A stretch of 64,000 nucleotides of DNA, from NCBI GenBank assembly GCA_954871525.1, contig OX940872.1, forward strand, positions 10,687,180 through 10,751,179. The letters are read 5' to 3'. Shown here piece by piece: positions 38,001-53,787 of the stretch (positions are counted from its first letter, which is position 1; each line of letters begins with the position of its first letter). Made by a program: the position numbers and the translations under genes. This stretch comes from Parietaria judaica. Taxonomy: Eukaryota > Streptophyta > Magnoliopsida > Rosales > Urticaceae. The notes beneath the pieces are model-generated. The model ran no database searches and was not told the DNA's origin. It was given only the letters and a program-made list of their open reading frames with translations.

Positions 38001-40090
38001 CACGGATTCCTTCTTTTCCCGTTTTACCGCGCCCACACTCGTTGAGTCCGACCCGGATTTCGCATGGAAAGACGGTTTCCTTTATCGCCGCGGAAAGTTG
38101 TGCATCCCCGAGAGTAGCCTTCGTTTGATGATTGTTCGTGATCTTCATAACGAAGGACACGTAGGGCGTGATCGCACTCTCGCCTTGATCACCGAGTCTT
38201 ATTTTTGGCCATCCATGCGGAAGTTTGTATTCCGTTTCGTGGACCGTTGCCGCGTGTGCAACCTCGCCAAGGGAAGAGCATCCAACGCCGGACTTTATAT
38301 GCCACTTCCGATTCCGACACGACCGTGGTCCGATATTAGCATGGATTTTGTTCTTGGCCTTCCAAGAACACAACGCCAACACGACTCCATCTTCGTTGTC
38401 GTCGACCGGTTCTCCAAGATGGTACACTTTATTCCGTGCAAGAAAACGTCCGACGCTAGTCACGTGGCATTCTTATTCTTTCGCGAGGTATACCGTCTAC
38501 ACGGCCTTCCTACGTCGATTGTCTCGGATCGCGACACACGCTTCCTTAGTCACTTTTGGCGAAGCTTGTGGCGCCTCGTGGACACTCGTCTTGACTTTAG
38601 TAGCGCTTACCACCCGGAGACGGACGGTCAAACGGAGGTAGTGAACCGCTCCCTTGGTAACCTATTGCGTTGTCTTGTAGGTGAATCGATTAAAGCATGG
38701 GATCTTAAGCTTAGCCAAGCCGAATTCGCCCACAACCATGCCGTCAATCGAAGCACGGGATTGAGCCCATTCCGCATCGTATACGGCGTCGTTCCACGAT
38801 GCCCGCTCGACCTCGCCGCGGTCCCGGAGTCCGATCCCATTCACCCCGACGCTTCGGCTTTCATCGACAACCTCCAAGCGACTCACAAGCTCACAACGAC
38901 CAACCTTGAAGCCTCCTCCACTCGTTACAAGCGCGACGCGGACAAGAAGCGACGACACGTAGAGTTTGAGGTCGGTGATTTCGTATGGGCGGTTTTGACG
39001 AAGGAGAGAGTTCCCGCTCATGAGTTTAACAAACTCAAGCCAAAGACGATCGGGCCCTTGGAAATCATCGAGAAAATCAATTCCAACGCCTACCGCCTTC
39101 GACTACCGAGCCACATCCGCACTCATGATGTCTTCAACGTCAAGCACCTCCGGGCTTATACCGGTGACAACTCCGACGACGATCCGACCCCGAATTCGAG
39201 GACGAATTCTTTCTCCGCCGGGGAGAATGATGCCGACGAACTCGGACTCGCCTTCGAAGAAGCTCGGGACCGTTCACGCCATCGTTGAAGACGATTTTTT
39301 TTTATTTTTTTTTAGCTTTACGTTATGCAATTTAATTTTATTGTTTTAAGTTTGTTATTTTAAGTGCAATTTCCATTAATTGTGGGGACCTATTTTTGCA
39401 AATCTTGGAGGTATTTAAACCCTCTCAACATCGAATAAAGCAGCTTGATATTCAGATAAAAAAATTCACTCTCTCCATGATTGTGGTCGATTGATTTTTG
39501 CGATCAATTTCCAAGAATTCTCGCGACGAACAGTAGCGAACTCCAGGCATTCTTCTGGCGCAGGTGATCACGCGAGAGACACTCCAGCAGACTTCAACTC
39601 TGCGAGACGGCGTTGACAGCGATCAGCGTATAGGGCAGTGTACGATCGAGAATTGTGCGCAGTTCTCGAGGAGATTTCGGGTATTTTTCCAACGTTAATA
39701 TTTGGAATAATTGCATTAATTATTCGTAGACGTGTTCTCGTTTTTGTTGGGTTTCCTTTACATCATATCCTAATTCAGATAAATCAGCATTGAGTAAGAT
39801 AATTATAGCATTAATTAATGAAGAAAAAAAAATTCAATACCTCATAGTTAATTTTCGGAATTTCGGGGAAGAATTCCCCGTTCCACTCGCTCGGGGCACC
39901 GCAGTCGCTCTCGAGATCGGCCGGGCACGTCGGAGGCGCGGCGATCTGCACAACAAAGCCAAAGCAATAATCACTATTTCTAATCCAACAACAGTGATTC
40001 AAGAATTGCAAATTCTGGCTTAGTTCTCACCACTCCCACGGCGACCACGCTCGCAGAGAGGAACAGCAACAGTATCTTGGCGACCTTCAT
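32056..40090 (-). CDS. XYLA: Xylose isomerase, secretory-pathway plant type
   Basis: Complete 476-residue class II xylose isomerase (D-xylose to D-xylulose, divalent metal). Nineteen exons, minus strand: 40090-40031, 39945-39841, 35755-35681, 35583-35454, 35362-35271, 35078-35028, 34669-34593, 34349-34295, 34185-34084, 33958-33907, 33778-33677, 33280-33229, 33126-33047, 32964-32894, 32813-32773, 32652-32553, 32454-32383, 32291-32214, 32091-32056. Lengths sum to 1431 nt with consistent phases and no stop. Residues 1-20 form a hydrophobic signal peptide. Expected catalytic and metal residues are present: His142 and Asp145 in FHDRD, Glu272/Lys274 in IEPKP, Glu308 and His311, Asp336, Asp379. The length matches plant homologues. 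Intron 2 (39840-35756) contains a 3.5-kb retrotransposon in the opposite orientation; all its exons stay intact. Confidence 0.96.
36245..36782 (+). repeat. 5' LTR of the Ty3/gypsy element
   Basis: 538 bp, TGATGCC...TACATCA. A TATA-like TATTTAAAC lies at 36429-36437. Its first 60 bases equal the coding tail found in the 3' LTR. Confidence 0.95.
36819..39288 (+). pseudogene. Broken gag-pol of the Ty3/gypsy element
   Basis: The gag start codon at 36819 is followed by about ten gag codons, then the sequence jumps straight into reverse transcriptase in another frame, so gag remainder and protease are deleted. RT runs from about 36850 with the catalytic YFDDVLIYS; RNase H follows with [16 protein letters not shown] and TDHNALKHL, to about 37950. 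Near 37975-37990 a one-base frame change separates RNase H from integrase. Integrase has the HHCC zinc region, the DD35E residues in [18 protein letters not shown] and DGQTEVVNR, and a C-terminal region ending at 39288. The element cannot make a complete polyprotein. Confidence 0.9.
39228..39765 (+). repeat. 3' LTR of the Ty3/gypsy element
   Basis: 538 bp, almost identical to the 5' LTR (one T/A difference in the T-rich tract, and G/A and T/C changes further on). The integrase frame continues to 39288 inside it. Confidence 0.95.
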
Positions 40091-40264
40091 TCTGAGCAGC
40101 AGCCTCGCATACACCTCTACAGCGATAGATACAGAGAGCGAAACACGATCATCTCAAGGAAGGATCAAACAAAAACTCAGTGAACTGAAGAATCGTACCT
40201 GAGAGAGAAGGAAAGCGACGCAAAGGAACCCAGATGAGAGAGAGAGTGAGTGGTGATTGGGGCT

Positions 40265-40273
40265 TAATATACT
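40265..40273 (-). promoter_or_regulatory. Possible TATA box of XYLA
   Basis: TAGTATATTA on the minus strand about 175 nt upstream of the start codon, with a CT-rich leader (40226-40245) between. Spacing fits; no other support. Confidence 0.35.
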
Positions 40274-41659
40274 ACGTGAATTCCGAGCGAGATTGATTGA
40301 AAAAGATGAGCTGAATTCAATCTATTTTCGAATTTCGTATCAATCCATTGACTCTGAAGAACTATATTTAAGGGATTTTGTTAGCTAGATAGAGACTGGG
40401 TTATTATTACTAACGATTTTTTATTTATTTTTTTTCTCTTCCTTATCCCATACATATAATATATGTATTTAATTAATGTGATTAAAAAATAGAGGGTAAT
40501 TTTCGGCAGAAGTTGTTATGTTATATCACTTAGAGAAGTTTAGTCTTTGTGTTATCTTTTTGGTGGCACAAGTTGATATGATGTCATTTTGTCAATAACT
40601 TAGAGGTTTTTCTTTAAAAAGGGTTAATACGGCGAAAATACTTAAAATATTTGTTAAAGAATCATTCATGTACTCAAAGTTTAAAAGTAGTGGAAAATAT
40701 ACCCAAAGTCGCAACACCGTTAACATACTCGTTAATTCTGATCACGTGGAAAAACGTGAGTTGCTGATGACATAACACTTTTTACAGCGAAAGTATATAC
40801 TAGGGTTCAGGGTACTTTTGGGATAATCAGTAATTTAAAATATTAATTTAAAATATGAGACATTAATCAGTAATTCCGAAATATATATATCGGCTAGTAC
40901 GAACTCTTGAAATCGGAAGTAGCAAGAGAAAGGACAGTCAATGCCGAAATTCGGAGAATGAGACTTGAACAATCTGGCGCCGAGGGCTTTACCGTCATTT
41001 TCAGTGCTCAAGGATGAGAAGAAATCGAATTCGGGGCCGATAATCTCAACTTGGCTTCTTCGACAACTCAATAAACAACAAAGTTTTTTTTGTCTCAGTA
41101 ATAATTTCACTACATGTCTATTCATGAGGTAAACTCGTGATCATTTATGGAAGACGGAGACATGTGCTTTTGTTGCGGGCAAAAAGCGTCGCCCGGACGT
41201 AGATCGTTGCGGGCAATGGGCGCTACGCGTACAATCTGCTTGCTTTGCAACAGGGATTACATAATGATAACTGAAATGACAAAAGCTTAGCGAAAAGGGA
41301 AGAAAAAGAAAATATTGCATGCATTTGTTATTTGTTGATGTGTTTGGAACTTTGGATAGAGAGTCCAAAGAAGGATAAAGCCGTGGACAAGTACTACAAG
41401 ACAAACTTTCCACGGTGACTCATCGATGTTGAAATTGGAACCAAAACGTGAACGGAATCTTGACTTGGAGAGAGACACCAATGTGTGTACAGAATCTAAA
41501 CTAATTAGCACTTTTGTGATTGGACTCAAAATGTTTACAAAATCCTAACACAAAAGGGAAAACATGTAGGTGATACAATTACTGCTCATAGTCAATGTTT
41601 CGAATTTTGAGCGAAACATCTTCTCACTAGCAAGCGCATCGAAGAAGATTAAAAAAAAA
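40274..41659. other. Intergenic with a truncated family 1 MITE
   Basis: 40620-40785 is the left half only of a family 1 foldback MITE (GGGTTAATACGGCGAAAATAC start, GTCGCAACACCG, CACGTGG). 41155-41255 is a short GC-rich patch (TTGCGGGCAAAAAGCG) of unknown nature. No gene. Confidence 0.55.
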
Positions 41660-43002
41660 GGATAATTGCGGCATAAATCCCTAACCTTTAGTTAACTGGG
41701 CGGCATAGTTCAAATCCCATTTAATAACGGCAAAAGTACCAAAAGTTGAACTCCGTTAATATTTAACTAACAGCCGTTAGTCGATGGTGATGTGGCGACC
41801 GACCATCATCCAGGTGGCTGCCACGTCAGACGCGCGTTAGCCCAGCGTCATCGTGATGTCCTCATCGCATCATCCTGATAATCGACACTGAAGGGTTTTG
41901 AACTCGTGCCATCAGCCCTTCAAAACACACCCTTGCTACTACACCAAAGCCATATTCTGCTAGACAATAGTAAAAATAAGATTTTAAATATAACGAAATA
42001 TCTTAATAAGTGACACTTTTTGAAATCACCATGCTTGACTTTTTTTTACTCGGGTTCGGGTTAAATTTTTTAGACCGAGCTTGGGTTAATTTTTTGATGC
42101 AGGTTTGGGTTAACTTTTTTAGACTAGGCTCGAGTTGATTTTTCGTGTCGGTTTTTGGTTGACTTTCTTGGTTCGGCTATGAGTAGTTGTTTTTTTTTTG
42201 CTAATCTCGGGTTGACTCTTTTGTGTCGACTAGAGTTGACCTTTCTAACCGGTCTCCGGTTGAATTTTTACAAGGTCTCAGGTTGAATTTTTTAGGCGGT
42301 ATTGGGTTGACTTTTTTGGGTAGTCTCGGGCCAGTCTCTAATAGTCAACCCGAGACCGACCTAAAAAAGTTAATCTGTCATTGTCCCAAAAAAGTCAACA
42401 CGAGACCGACATGTAAAGTTAACTCTAGTCGACACCAAAAAAAAAAGTCAACCCGAGATTGAAAAAAACAACTCATAGCCGATCAAAGAAAGTCAACCCA
42501 AAACTGCCCCAAAAAGTCAACTCGAGCCAAGTCTAAAAACGTTAACCCAAACCCTTGTCAAAAAACAAACCCAAGCCCGGTCTAAAATATTTAACCCGAA
42601 CCCGCGTAAAAAAAGTCAAGCAAAGTGATCGCGAAAATTATGTCACCTATTAAGATATTTCGTTATATTTAAATTCATATTTTTTCTGTAGTCTAGTAGA
42701 ATTTAGCTTTGGTTTAGTGGCAAGGTTATGTTGGTGAAGTGCTGAATCGCTTCAGCACCGATTATTTTTCAATTATAAGGATAATGACGCTGGGATGAAA
42801 AGGAAGTTGAGGTGGCCGATAGAGAGGGCGCGTCTGATGTGGTAGCCACGTGGATGAGGGTCAGTCGCCACGTCATCATCGACTAACGGCTGTTAGTTAA
42901 ATATTAACGGAGTTCAATTTTTAATACCTCCGTCGCTATTAAATAGGGTTGGGGCTATGTCTTCCTAGTTGACTAAACATTAGGGATTTATGTCGCAATT
43001 AT
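41660..43002. mobile_element. Foldback Mutator-like element, family 3
   Basis: 1343 bp, GGATAATTGCGGCATAAATC at the left and the inverted counterpart at the right, flanked by A-tracts compatible with a 9-bp duplication of A. The arms (about 670 bp each) are mirror copies; they share GACTAACGGCTGTTAG, CCACGTGG-type and ATATTTAACTAACA blocks. The centre holds many GTTGACTTTTTT / AAAAAAGTCAAC repeats with GTCTCGG, meeting at about 42330. No transposase. Confidence 0.82.
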
Positions 43003-43011
43003 AAAAAAAAA

Positions 43012-43914
43012 AAAACATCTTTTGAAGATATTCAAGGTGGCCAAAACCTGCATGTGATCTTTACCCACCGTAGACCGTAGTAACTAACAAGCAATTTTAA
43101 AAAGTACTAAGCCTCATGCATGAAGATTGGAATGGGAATCCGCAAATCAAATGACGAAACCGAGAATTAGTTGACACTTCATCGAGGGGAATGAGAATTA
43201 AGCTTTCTAGAGTATTATGTTTTATCACTAGAAACACAATTAGGGGCGGACGTCGGACCTAGAAAATAACTTCAAAGGTGGCGGATGACGAATAAAAATA
43301 AATATATTAGACTGTAATTAATAATTATGTCTCAAATTTTTAATTACAACATAATAACAAAATATTTTTATAAATATTTTTCTTACAAAAATTGAATCTA
43401 TAGTTTTGTGTTTTATTGAAAAAATAAGTAGTATTTTACTATATATATTAGTAATCTAATAAAGTAGTAATATATCATTATATACAATGGCGAAGCCATC
43501 TCTTTTATTTAGGAAGGGCACAATAATTTATTTTTTAAACAAAATATTAACTATTCAAAAAAGTTTACTCTAAGATAAAAATGAAAAAATATTATAGCTG
43601 TAAGATAATTTTAGATGTATTTAGTCAAATAATGAAAGACGGCCTCTAAAAAGAAAGAAGACTACGTATTCGATGTTATAATTAAGTTTAATATATTTGA
43701 ATACAATTAAAAGGTTTTGGGACTTTTAGTTCTTTTATTTATTTTTATTTTTATTTTTGTGGATTGAATTTTGTCCAGTGGTTGATTTCTATGCAAAGTT
43801 TTGCTTTTAAAAGTCTCATAAACAAACAACGAAAGCCAAATATGTAAAAAAAAAATATTAAGAAGTTCACAGTGAGCACACGTCCCCTCTAGACCATCAG
43901 TGTCTTCGCCACTG

Positions 43915-43946
<32 letters not shown>
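43012..43946. other. Intergenic with dispersed repeat
   Basis: 43236-43410 is related to 17385-17590. A TA microsatellite runs at about 43917-43948. No gene. Confidence 0.45.
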
Positions 43947-43950
<4 letters not shown>

Positions 43951-43954
43951 AAAC

Positions 43955-44854
43955 CAAGGTTCAAAATGTCGTTTTTGTCGATAAAACGGTTGTTGTTTTT
44001 TATGATTATCGATAGATTTTCGAGCATTATCGATGGAAGACTAACAAAACTGTAGCTTATCGTTACTGACAGTTATCGAGGATTATCGATGGATTATTGA
44101 AACTTAACGAAGATTATAGATGAAAAATCACTAAAATAGTTTTAAGAATTATTTACTAAGTTTACATATGTAAATAAAATATAGTCTCACTCTCACATAT
44201 GTAAATACTCAAATAAAATCATGTTATACTCAAATAAATTATGTCACACTCGTTTTTTTTTTTTTTTCATTGAAGGTACTTTGCCTAAATTGTTGAAAAG
44301 TGCAAAAAAATTCCAAACGTACCCAATTTTTCGTTATTTTTAGATTGTTTTCATCGTTAATTGCGGCAAAAAGACCCAACCTTTGGTCAAATGCTCTGTT
44401 GTGTATACAACCTCCCTAAATGGCGACAAAAGTACCCAAACTCGACATTTGAGAGTTGACTGAGAATATTTGTCCATGTGGCTATTAGCCTTTTCCATGT
44501 GGCATGTCACATGGCTTGCTACGTAATTATTATTTTATTGAATAATTTTAAAAATATTATTTAAAAAAATTAAATTACTTCTTCAATAATAACCAATAAT
44601 GAATATTTCAATTTAAATATTTGTTATTTGTTTTATTATTAAATATTATTATTCATTTTAGAAAAGTGGATCAAACGAAGTAAAAAAGAAAAAATCACCG
44701 TTCACGATTCACTTAAGCTCCGTCTCCGATCCGGTTCACGGGTGGAACAAAATCGCTTAATATGTTTAATAATAATAACCAATAATAATCATATGATTAT
44801 TTAACAATATTTTTTTAAAAAGAAAAATATATAAATAAAAAAACATATTAAACA

Positions 44855-44890
<36 letters not shown>

Positions 44891-45481
44891 ATAAAATACA
44901 AACACAAAAAAAATATCATGCAAACAAATAAAAATACTTTTTCGTTAAATATTAATATGACTACTATTTTTTTTTGAATAAGTGGTGTGTATCTCATTTG
45001 TTATTATTATTAAACATATTAAACAATTTTATTCGACGCGTTAATCAGATCGGAAACAGAGTTCTAGTGAACCATGTACGGTAATTTTTCTTTCGTTCTA
45101 CCCACTTTCAATAATAAATAATTATAACCAATAATGAATATTTAAATTTAAATATTTATGATTTGTTACTATTGGAAAAAAAATAATTTTTATTAAAACA
45201 AATTTTTTTAAAAAAATAAAAATAATTTACGTGGCATGCCACATGGCAAAGGCTGATTGCCACATAGATAGATTTTCTCGATCAACTCTCAAGTACTGAG
45301 TTTGGGTACTTTTGCCGCTATTTACGGAGGTTGTATACACAATAGAGCATTTGACCAAAAGTTGGGTCTTTTCGCCGCAATTAAACCTTGTTTTTACGGA
45401 TAATTGATTGACATAGAATATTTGCCGATGACTATCGGTAAGACGGATCATCGATCATTGCCGAGGAAAATTTGAACCTTG
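43955..45481. mobile_element. hAT-like element, split by a foldback element
   Basis: Ends CAAGGTTCAAAA and its inverted counterpart TTTGAACCTTG; flanks TAAGAAAC (43947-43954) and TAAGAAGC (45482-45489) match at 7 of 8. The outer element has TTATCGATGATT-like repeats and is interrupted at 44354-45387, leaving about 490 bp of its own sequence. Confidence 0.65.
44354..45387. mobile_element. Foldback Mutator-like element, family 2, copy b
   Basis: 1034 bp, the same family as 19802-20956: GTTAATTGCGGCAAAAAGAC ends, AATGGCGACAAAAGTACCC, inverted arms around an AT-rich centre with an ATT microsatellite (44858-44890). The flanking 9-mers TTGTTTTCA and TTGTTTTTA match at 8 of 9. Confidence 0.8.
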
Positions 45482-45732
45482 TAAGAAGCTACATTGATAA
45501 GACAACAGACTCACCATGAAACACATCACAATTATTAAAATAAAATGTTAATTGCGGCGAAAATACTTAACTTTTAACAACATTCCCCAATAAATACCAC
45601 TACAAATGAGCTATATAAAACTTCTGAGGATCATTGTTGTGTTATCCCCAATACATTCTTACTATTAAAGTTATACATATGATGTTCATATTAACATTAA
45701 AGAACATCATTCAACATAAAAGTCATTAAGAT

Positions 45733-47032
45733 TGTTACGCATTAGAATGCATTGTGCTGCTCGTATTCGGCAAGGCTTAGATCATGTCAACATTTCAACT
45801 CATATTCAATCCCTCTTGACGAGCTCTGAGGGCGGTTTTGGCAAAAACGCAAGCCAGAGTGGACCAGAGGAGGGGGCGAATTGTAGAGAGAAAAGTTCTG
45901 GAGAAAGTTGTGAGAGAATGTGTGATTGAAGAGAAGATGGGTCCTTTATTTATAGTCTTGGATCACCCAGACTCCTTCATTCCTGAGTGATGTGGGACTT
46001 TTCTTGCTCCTTTCTCCTTCTCTGGGCATCCGTGGTAGGGGTGTAACCGGAGCGGATATCTGGTTTTTCGGAACTATCTGAATCCGGATCCGAAAAACCG
46101 GATATCCGAAAATAGGTATCCGGATCCGGATCTGAAAAACCGGATATCCGGATTTCCGGATATCCGAAAATCCGGATATCTGTTTTCAAAACCCGGATCC
46201 GGATCCGAATCCGGTTTTTATTTATTAAAAAAAAGTTAATTTTAACGACTAAAAAACCCGTACAAGTCTACATATTTTCCCATTGTCCAAAAAACCAAAC
46301 AAATCTAATACATATTATCACATAATACATATAAAATTAAAAATGCATTCAAATCCCCGTCTTCATTCCGCACCATCTTTTCTTCATTCTCGTGCATCAT
46401 CAAGCGTCAACATCATCATCAACTACAAAAGATATGAGAATGAAAAAAAAAGCATCACAAATAAATAAGTACTCCTAACATAAAAAAAAATTAAAATAAA
46501 ATAATTAAAATATTAAAATAAACCGGGTTTTAAACCGGATCCGGATATCCGGATTTTTAAATACCAAAACCCTTATCCGAATCCGATTTTAAATCCGGAT
46601 CCGGATATCCGTATCCGGATTTCAGATTCGGATTCGGATTCGGATTATAAAATCGGATGCGGGTGCGGATGCGGATTTAAAACAGGATTCCGGGTTTTAA
46701 TTACAGCCCTAATCCGTGGGGCCTAGCCATGGCTCGGGGTTTCAATGGCTCCGAAAATGGGCTTTCGGGTGTCCGATTTCCAATCTGCTGAATCATGTGC
46801 ATTCTAGAGAGTCGTGCGAATGTTTTCATGTTGTTGATCATCTCCTTAGCTTCCAGGTCGAGGATTTTCCGGGGTTGTGATAACCTCGTCGGGTTATCCG
46901 CATTGCCTTCTCAATGATAGACTTCGGTCAAAGATTTCGCCTTCTGGGCCTTCTAGGTTACGGGCCTCGCCAAATGAGTTGGCTCTTGGACTCTCGGTCT
47001 TTGACTTTCCCCACAGGCTTTGACTTTCACCA
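45733..47032 (-). mobile_element. Probable solo LTR, minus orientation, carrying a hAT MITE
   Basis: On the minus strand it reads as an LTR: start TGGTGAAAGTC, promoter GACTATAAATAAAGG at about 45945-45960, CT-rich leader, end ATGCGTAACA. Flanks AAGAT / AAGAG match at 4 of 5. About 616 bp without the hAT insertion. No internal region. Ends are inferred. Confidence 0.5.
46036..46711. mobile_element. hAT MITE with CCGGATATCCGG repeats
   Basis: 676 bp, TAGGGGTGTAA at the left and TTACAGCCCTA at the right, with a perfect 8-bp duplication ATCCGTGG (46028-46035 and 46712-46719). Both ends carry dense arrays of GGATATCCGGATCC motifs; the middle is AT-rich. Confidence 0.92.
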
Positions 47033-50665
<3,633 letters not shown>

Positions 50666-53615
50666 ATCTCGGATTTGGTTCCACGAAGATTGCTCCGGTC
50701 AGCTACACACACATATTCTTTTTGTGTGACTCAAGACCGTAGTCTTTGTTTATTGTGAGGTTTGTGTGAAAACCCTGCCCTTTCTTCGGTTTGCGCGATG
50801 ATTTTCCGTCCTCGCCAGGTTAGTCGCATTCGGTATCGGTAGACGTGTAGATGCTATGATATGTAGACTTATTTTTCTTACTTATTGTGTTGCTTTGTAA
50901 TTCAGGTTCTGTAATTTGAACCAAAGGAGAAAAAGTTTAAGGAACAAAAAAAAAGGCATGTTTATATTGACGTTTTGGTCTTTTTCGTGTAATCAAAACT
51001 AGTTCAGCTCTTCACCGTTCGTTCAAAATCGGCCCACATTCGAAGGATCTAAATGCAAAGATTTCCGGGAGCGCGAATAATTACGACATTTTTATGTTCT
51101 TGATGGATTTTTTTATGCCCTGATCTTTGCCTGTATATACATTTCGAGGTTTTAGTTTGTAGCAGCCACATACGTTTACTATTGGATTAACATTTTCGTT
51201 TTTTTCTTTTATTTTCTATTTTATTTATATATTTCAGAAATGCTCTTAAGCAAATAAAGTGTTGAATTTAGAGTAGTAATTTTGGTGATTATGTATTTTA
51301 AGCATAAATAATTGCTTGATCATTCCAATTAATTATTTTAGGTCATGACTCATGTCTAAGTGTAGCTTTTATCTTCACGATTAATTAATGAGAATAGATT
51401 AATTAAGTTTCATCATTACTTCATTAAATAAATTATCTTCATGATTAATCAAACATGATTCAATACGGAATAGTTTACAGAAAATTAATTCACACCAACA
51501 CAATTGGTCATGTTTGCGTGAGTCCTAGGTTATATTTTGATTTTATTGTTTAATAGTAGTTTCTGTTTATTATTATTATTCTTATTTGAAATAGTATATT
51601 TCTTATCGAATATTTTATACATAATATGAAAATAAACAGATAAGGCAAGGCGTATACTATGCGATAGAAAGAATATATTCGTGAGTCGTGACTCGTGAAA
51701 TGAGTGATTCTCCTATAAAAAAAAAAAAGATTATTCTATTGCGATTTTGCCATGTTTAATAATCGTTGAATTTGATGGAAGAATGAAAGGAAATTAAAAG
51801 AATTAAATATTAATTTGGAAATTATACAAATTTTATAATTATGAACCAATCATTATCACTCAAACTATAAAAAAAAAAAAAAAAAACAGTCTTTCTTTTT
51901 AAGTGTACATTTTCTCTCATCTATCTAACCATGAAGGCAACATAAAAAAATCACCAAAAAAAAAAACAAAAATTAAAAAATCTAGACAGATTATTCTCGT
52001 ATATTATTTTGTAATTTGTATGTAGTTATTAGAGTCATTAACTCTATGATTTTAAGTTTTAACCATCAAGTAAGCTTAATTTAAGAACATTGACCAATTC
52101 AAAATTAGATATGAAAATTCACTCACAATTCTCATAGGTGTTTGATGCACGATTTCTTACTTTGCTCTATATTCTTACCTAAGATTTTTCCAAATAAATA
52201 AATAAATATACATATATAGCAGCAAGCCATGTTCTGTGGTCCACGAGAAAAAAGGTGTCGTTTCTTATGAGTTGCAATCTAGCTTTGTGCCAAACTCCAA
52301 AATTGTCTTTTCACCTAACAAGTTGTGATGATATTGATTTCTAATTATGGCCAATAATCATACCATAATTCCTAGAAATGATCGAAACAATATTGAGTGA
52401 CAACTACACCAATTTTGACCAATTTGTGATACAATAAGTGTGACACTCGTTTAATGTTGGTAAACAAACTTTATGCTTGTCTAATTAACATATAAATCAG
52501 CAATTTTGATATTTTCCCTATCTAATGAGTTTAATAATTTGTCGCTAATTAACGAGTTCCTTAAATTGTCTATTTCAGCAATTTATTTTTGTCTGCAAAA
52601 TAAGTTGTTATATTTTTCGATAAAATTTCTTAAACCATGAACAATAAAATTTTCTTCATTTTGCATTTAATTTATGTTGACACTGAGATTTGAGTGCCTT
52701 TTCCATCAATAAGTGGTTGAAATAGGAAGTCCTTTAATAATAAGCATGATCTTATAAACAAAGACGATGATAGATAATTTTTATTTAGCTTTCGTTTTTT
52801 GAAGAAATAAAAAATTTAAACTTTTTATTTATTTATTAATTTATCATGGTGCTCTTAAAAAAATATTAAACTTGAATTTAAAACAATAAATTTAATAATT
52901 AATAAAAATAATTATTAACTTTAAATCATAAAATTAAGGTTTTAAGTAGTAATCGTTCTGAAAACCAAAATAAAGACCCGATTGCTCATTCATAGCTTAA
53001 ATATCACCATCTTTATGTAATCATCTCGTGTAACTCTTGGTTGATTGATCTGGGTGAGTACCTCAAAAAAGTAAGATAGACAATCTAAACTGCGTTACCA
53101 AAAAGTATGGGTGTTCTTTACTTTTATGCACTCGCTTTACATTCTTACCAGTATATGCTTATCACGTAATAATCTAAGTTAAACGAGAAAATATGTCTTT
53201 ACAGTAATTATTTGAGAATTTTCTTAACTATGAATTATGAAAGCTCCAAAAAAAAAAAGAGAAAATAACTAATAATATAATTCGCAATAATAATAGTTCC
53301 GAAATACTGAACCGAACACCTAATTTTCCCAATACCTCCCAAGGAAAATCCCGAATCGGATGTACGCCCTTCGTGGAAATATCATCATCCTATAATTATG
53401 GGAAATTCAGTCGAGTACGAACTACAAACAAAGGTTCTAATATAAAAAAGTCAATACTAGTTTAGTTGAAGTGTGAACTGAACTATGGAAGTAGAGTTTT
53501 GAAGAAAAAATAATTAGTTTGAAGATAAAAAGAGTGAAATGAGATAAATTAGAGGAGTAAATAGTGAAAAGGAGATAAGTTAAACACACTTTTGCAGACA
53601 GGAAATAAAAAGTAG
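50666..53615. other. ZTL 3' UTR then long intergenic stretch
   Basis: The first ~300 bp are the likely ZTL 3' UTR. The rest is AT-rich with homopolymer tracts; I see no gene, RNA gene or element with readable ends. Confidence 0.5.
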
Positions 53616-53634
53616 CGTTGCAAAGACAAAGATC

Positions 53635-53636
<2 letters not shown>

Positions 53637-53673
<37 letters not shown>
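53637..53673 (+). repeat. (CT)n microsatellite in a 5' leader
   Basis: Near-pure CT run, with a second shorter CT run at 53729-53743, both upstream of the start codon at 53788. Typical of plant 5' UTRs. Confidence 0.85.
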
Positions 53674-53675
<2 letters not shown>

Positions 53676-53787
53676 TTAAGCTAACTCACTCACTGCTTTG
53701 CGTGCATTGCCCACTTTCTCTTTCACTTCTCTCTCTCTCTCTCTCCGAAAGATCCTTCTTTTCCACTTTCCCTCCTCGCCGGCGAGA

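Larger units (their letters stand above)
36245..39765 (+). mobile_element. Ty3/gypsy LTR retrotransposon, internally deleted, in XYLA intron 2
   Basis: Two LTRs of 538 bp each (36245-36782 and 39228-39765), differing at about three positions by my count, flanked by a perfect 5-bp duplication TATCC (36240-36244 and 39766-39770). After the 5' LTR comes TTGGTATCAGAGCC, a primer site for initiator tRNA-Met; before the 3' LTR is a purine tract GGGGAGAA. The order RT, RNase H, integrase is the Ty3 order. Most of gag and the protease are missing. The LTR start TGATG and a polyprotein that runs into the 3' LTR recall the CRM chromovirus clade. Insertion looks recent. Confidence 0.95.

Noticed and set aside
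41155..41529. Minus-strand frames near 41.1-41.5 kb as a gene
   Set aside because: Low complexity and no family motif; only a short GC-rich patch is notable.
43917..43948. TA microsatellites (also near 629, 12333, 15650, 15815, 22825, 58888) as signals
   Set aside because: Common simple repeats in plant DNA, reported only as landmarks.
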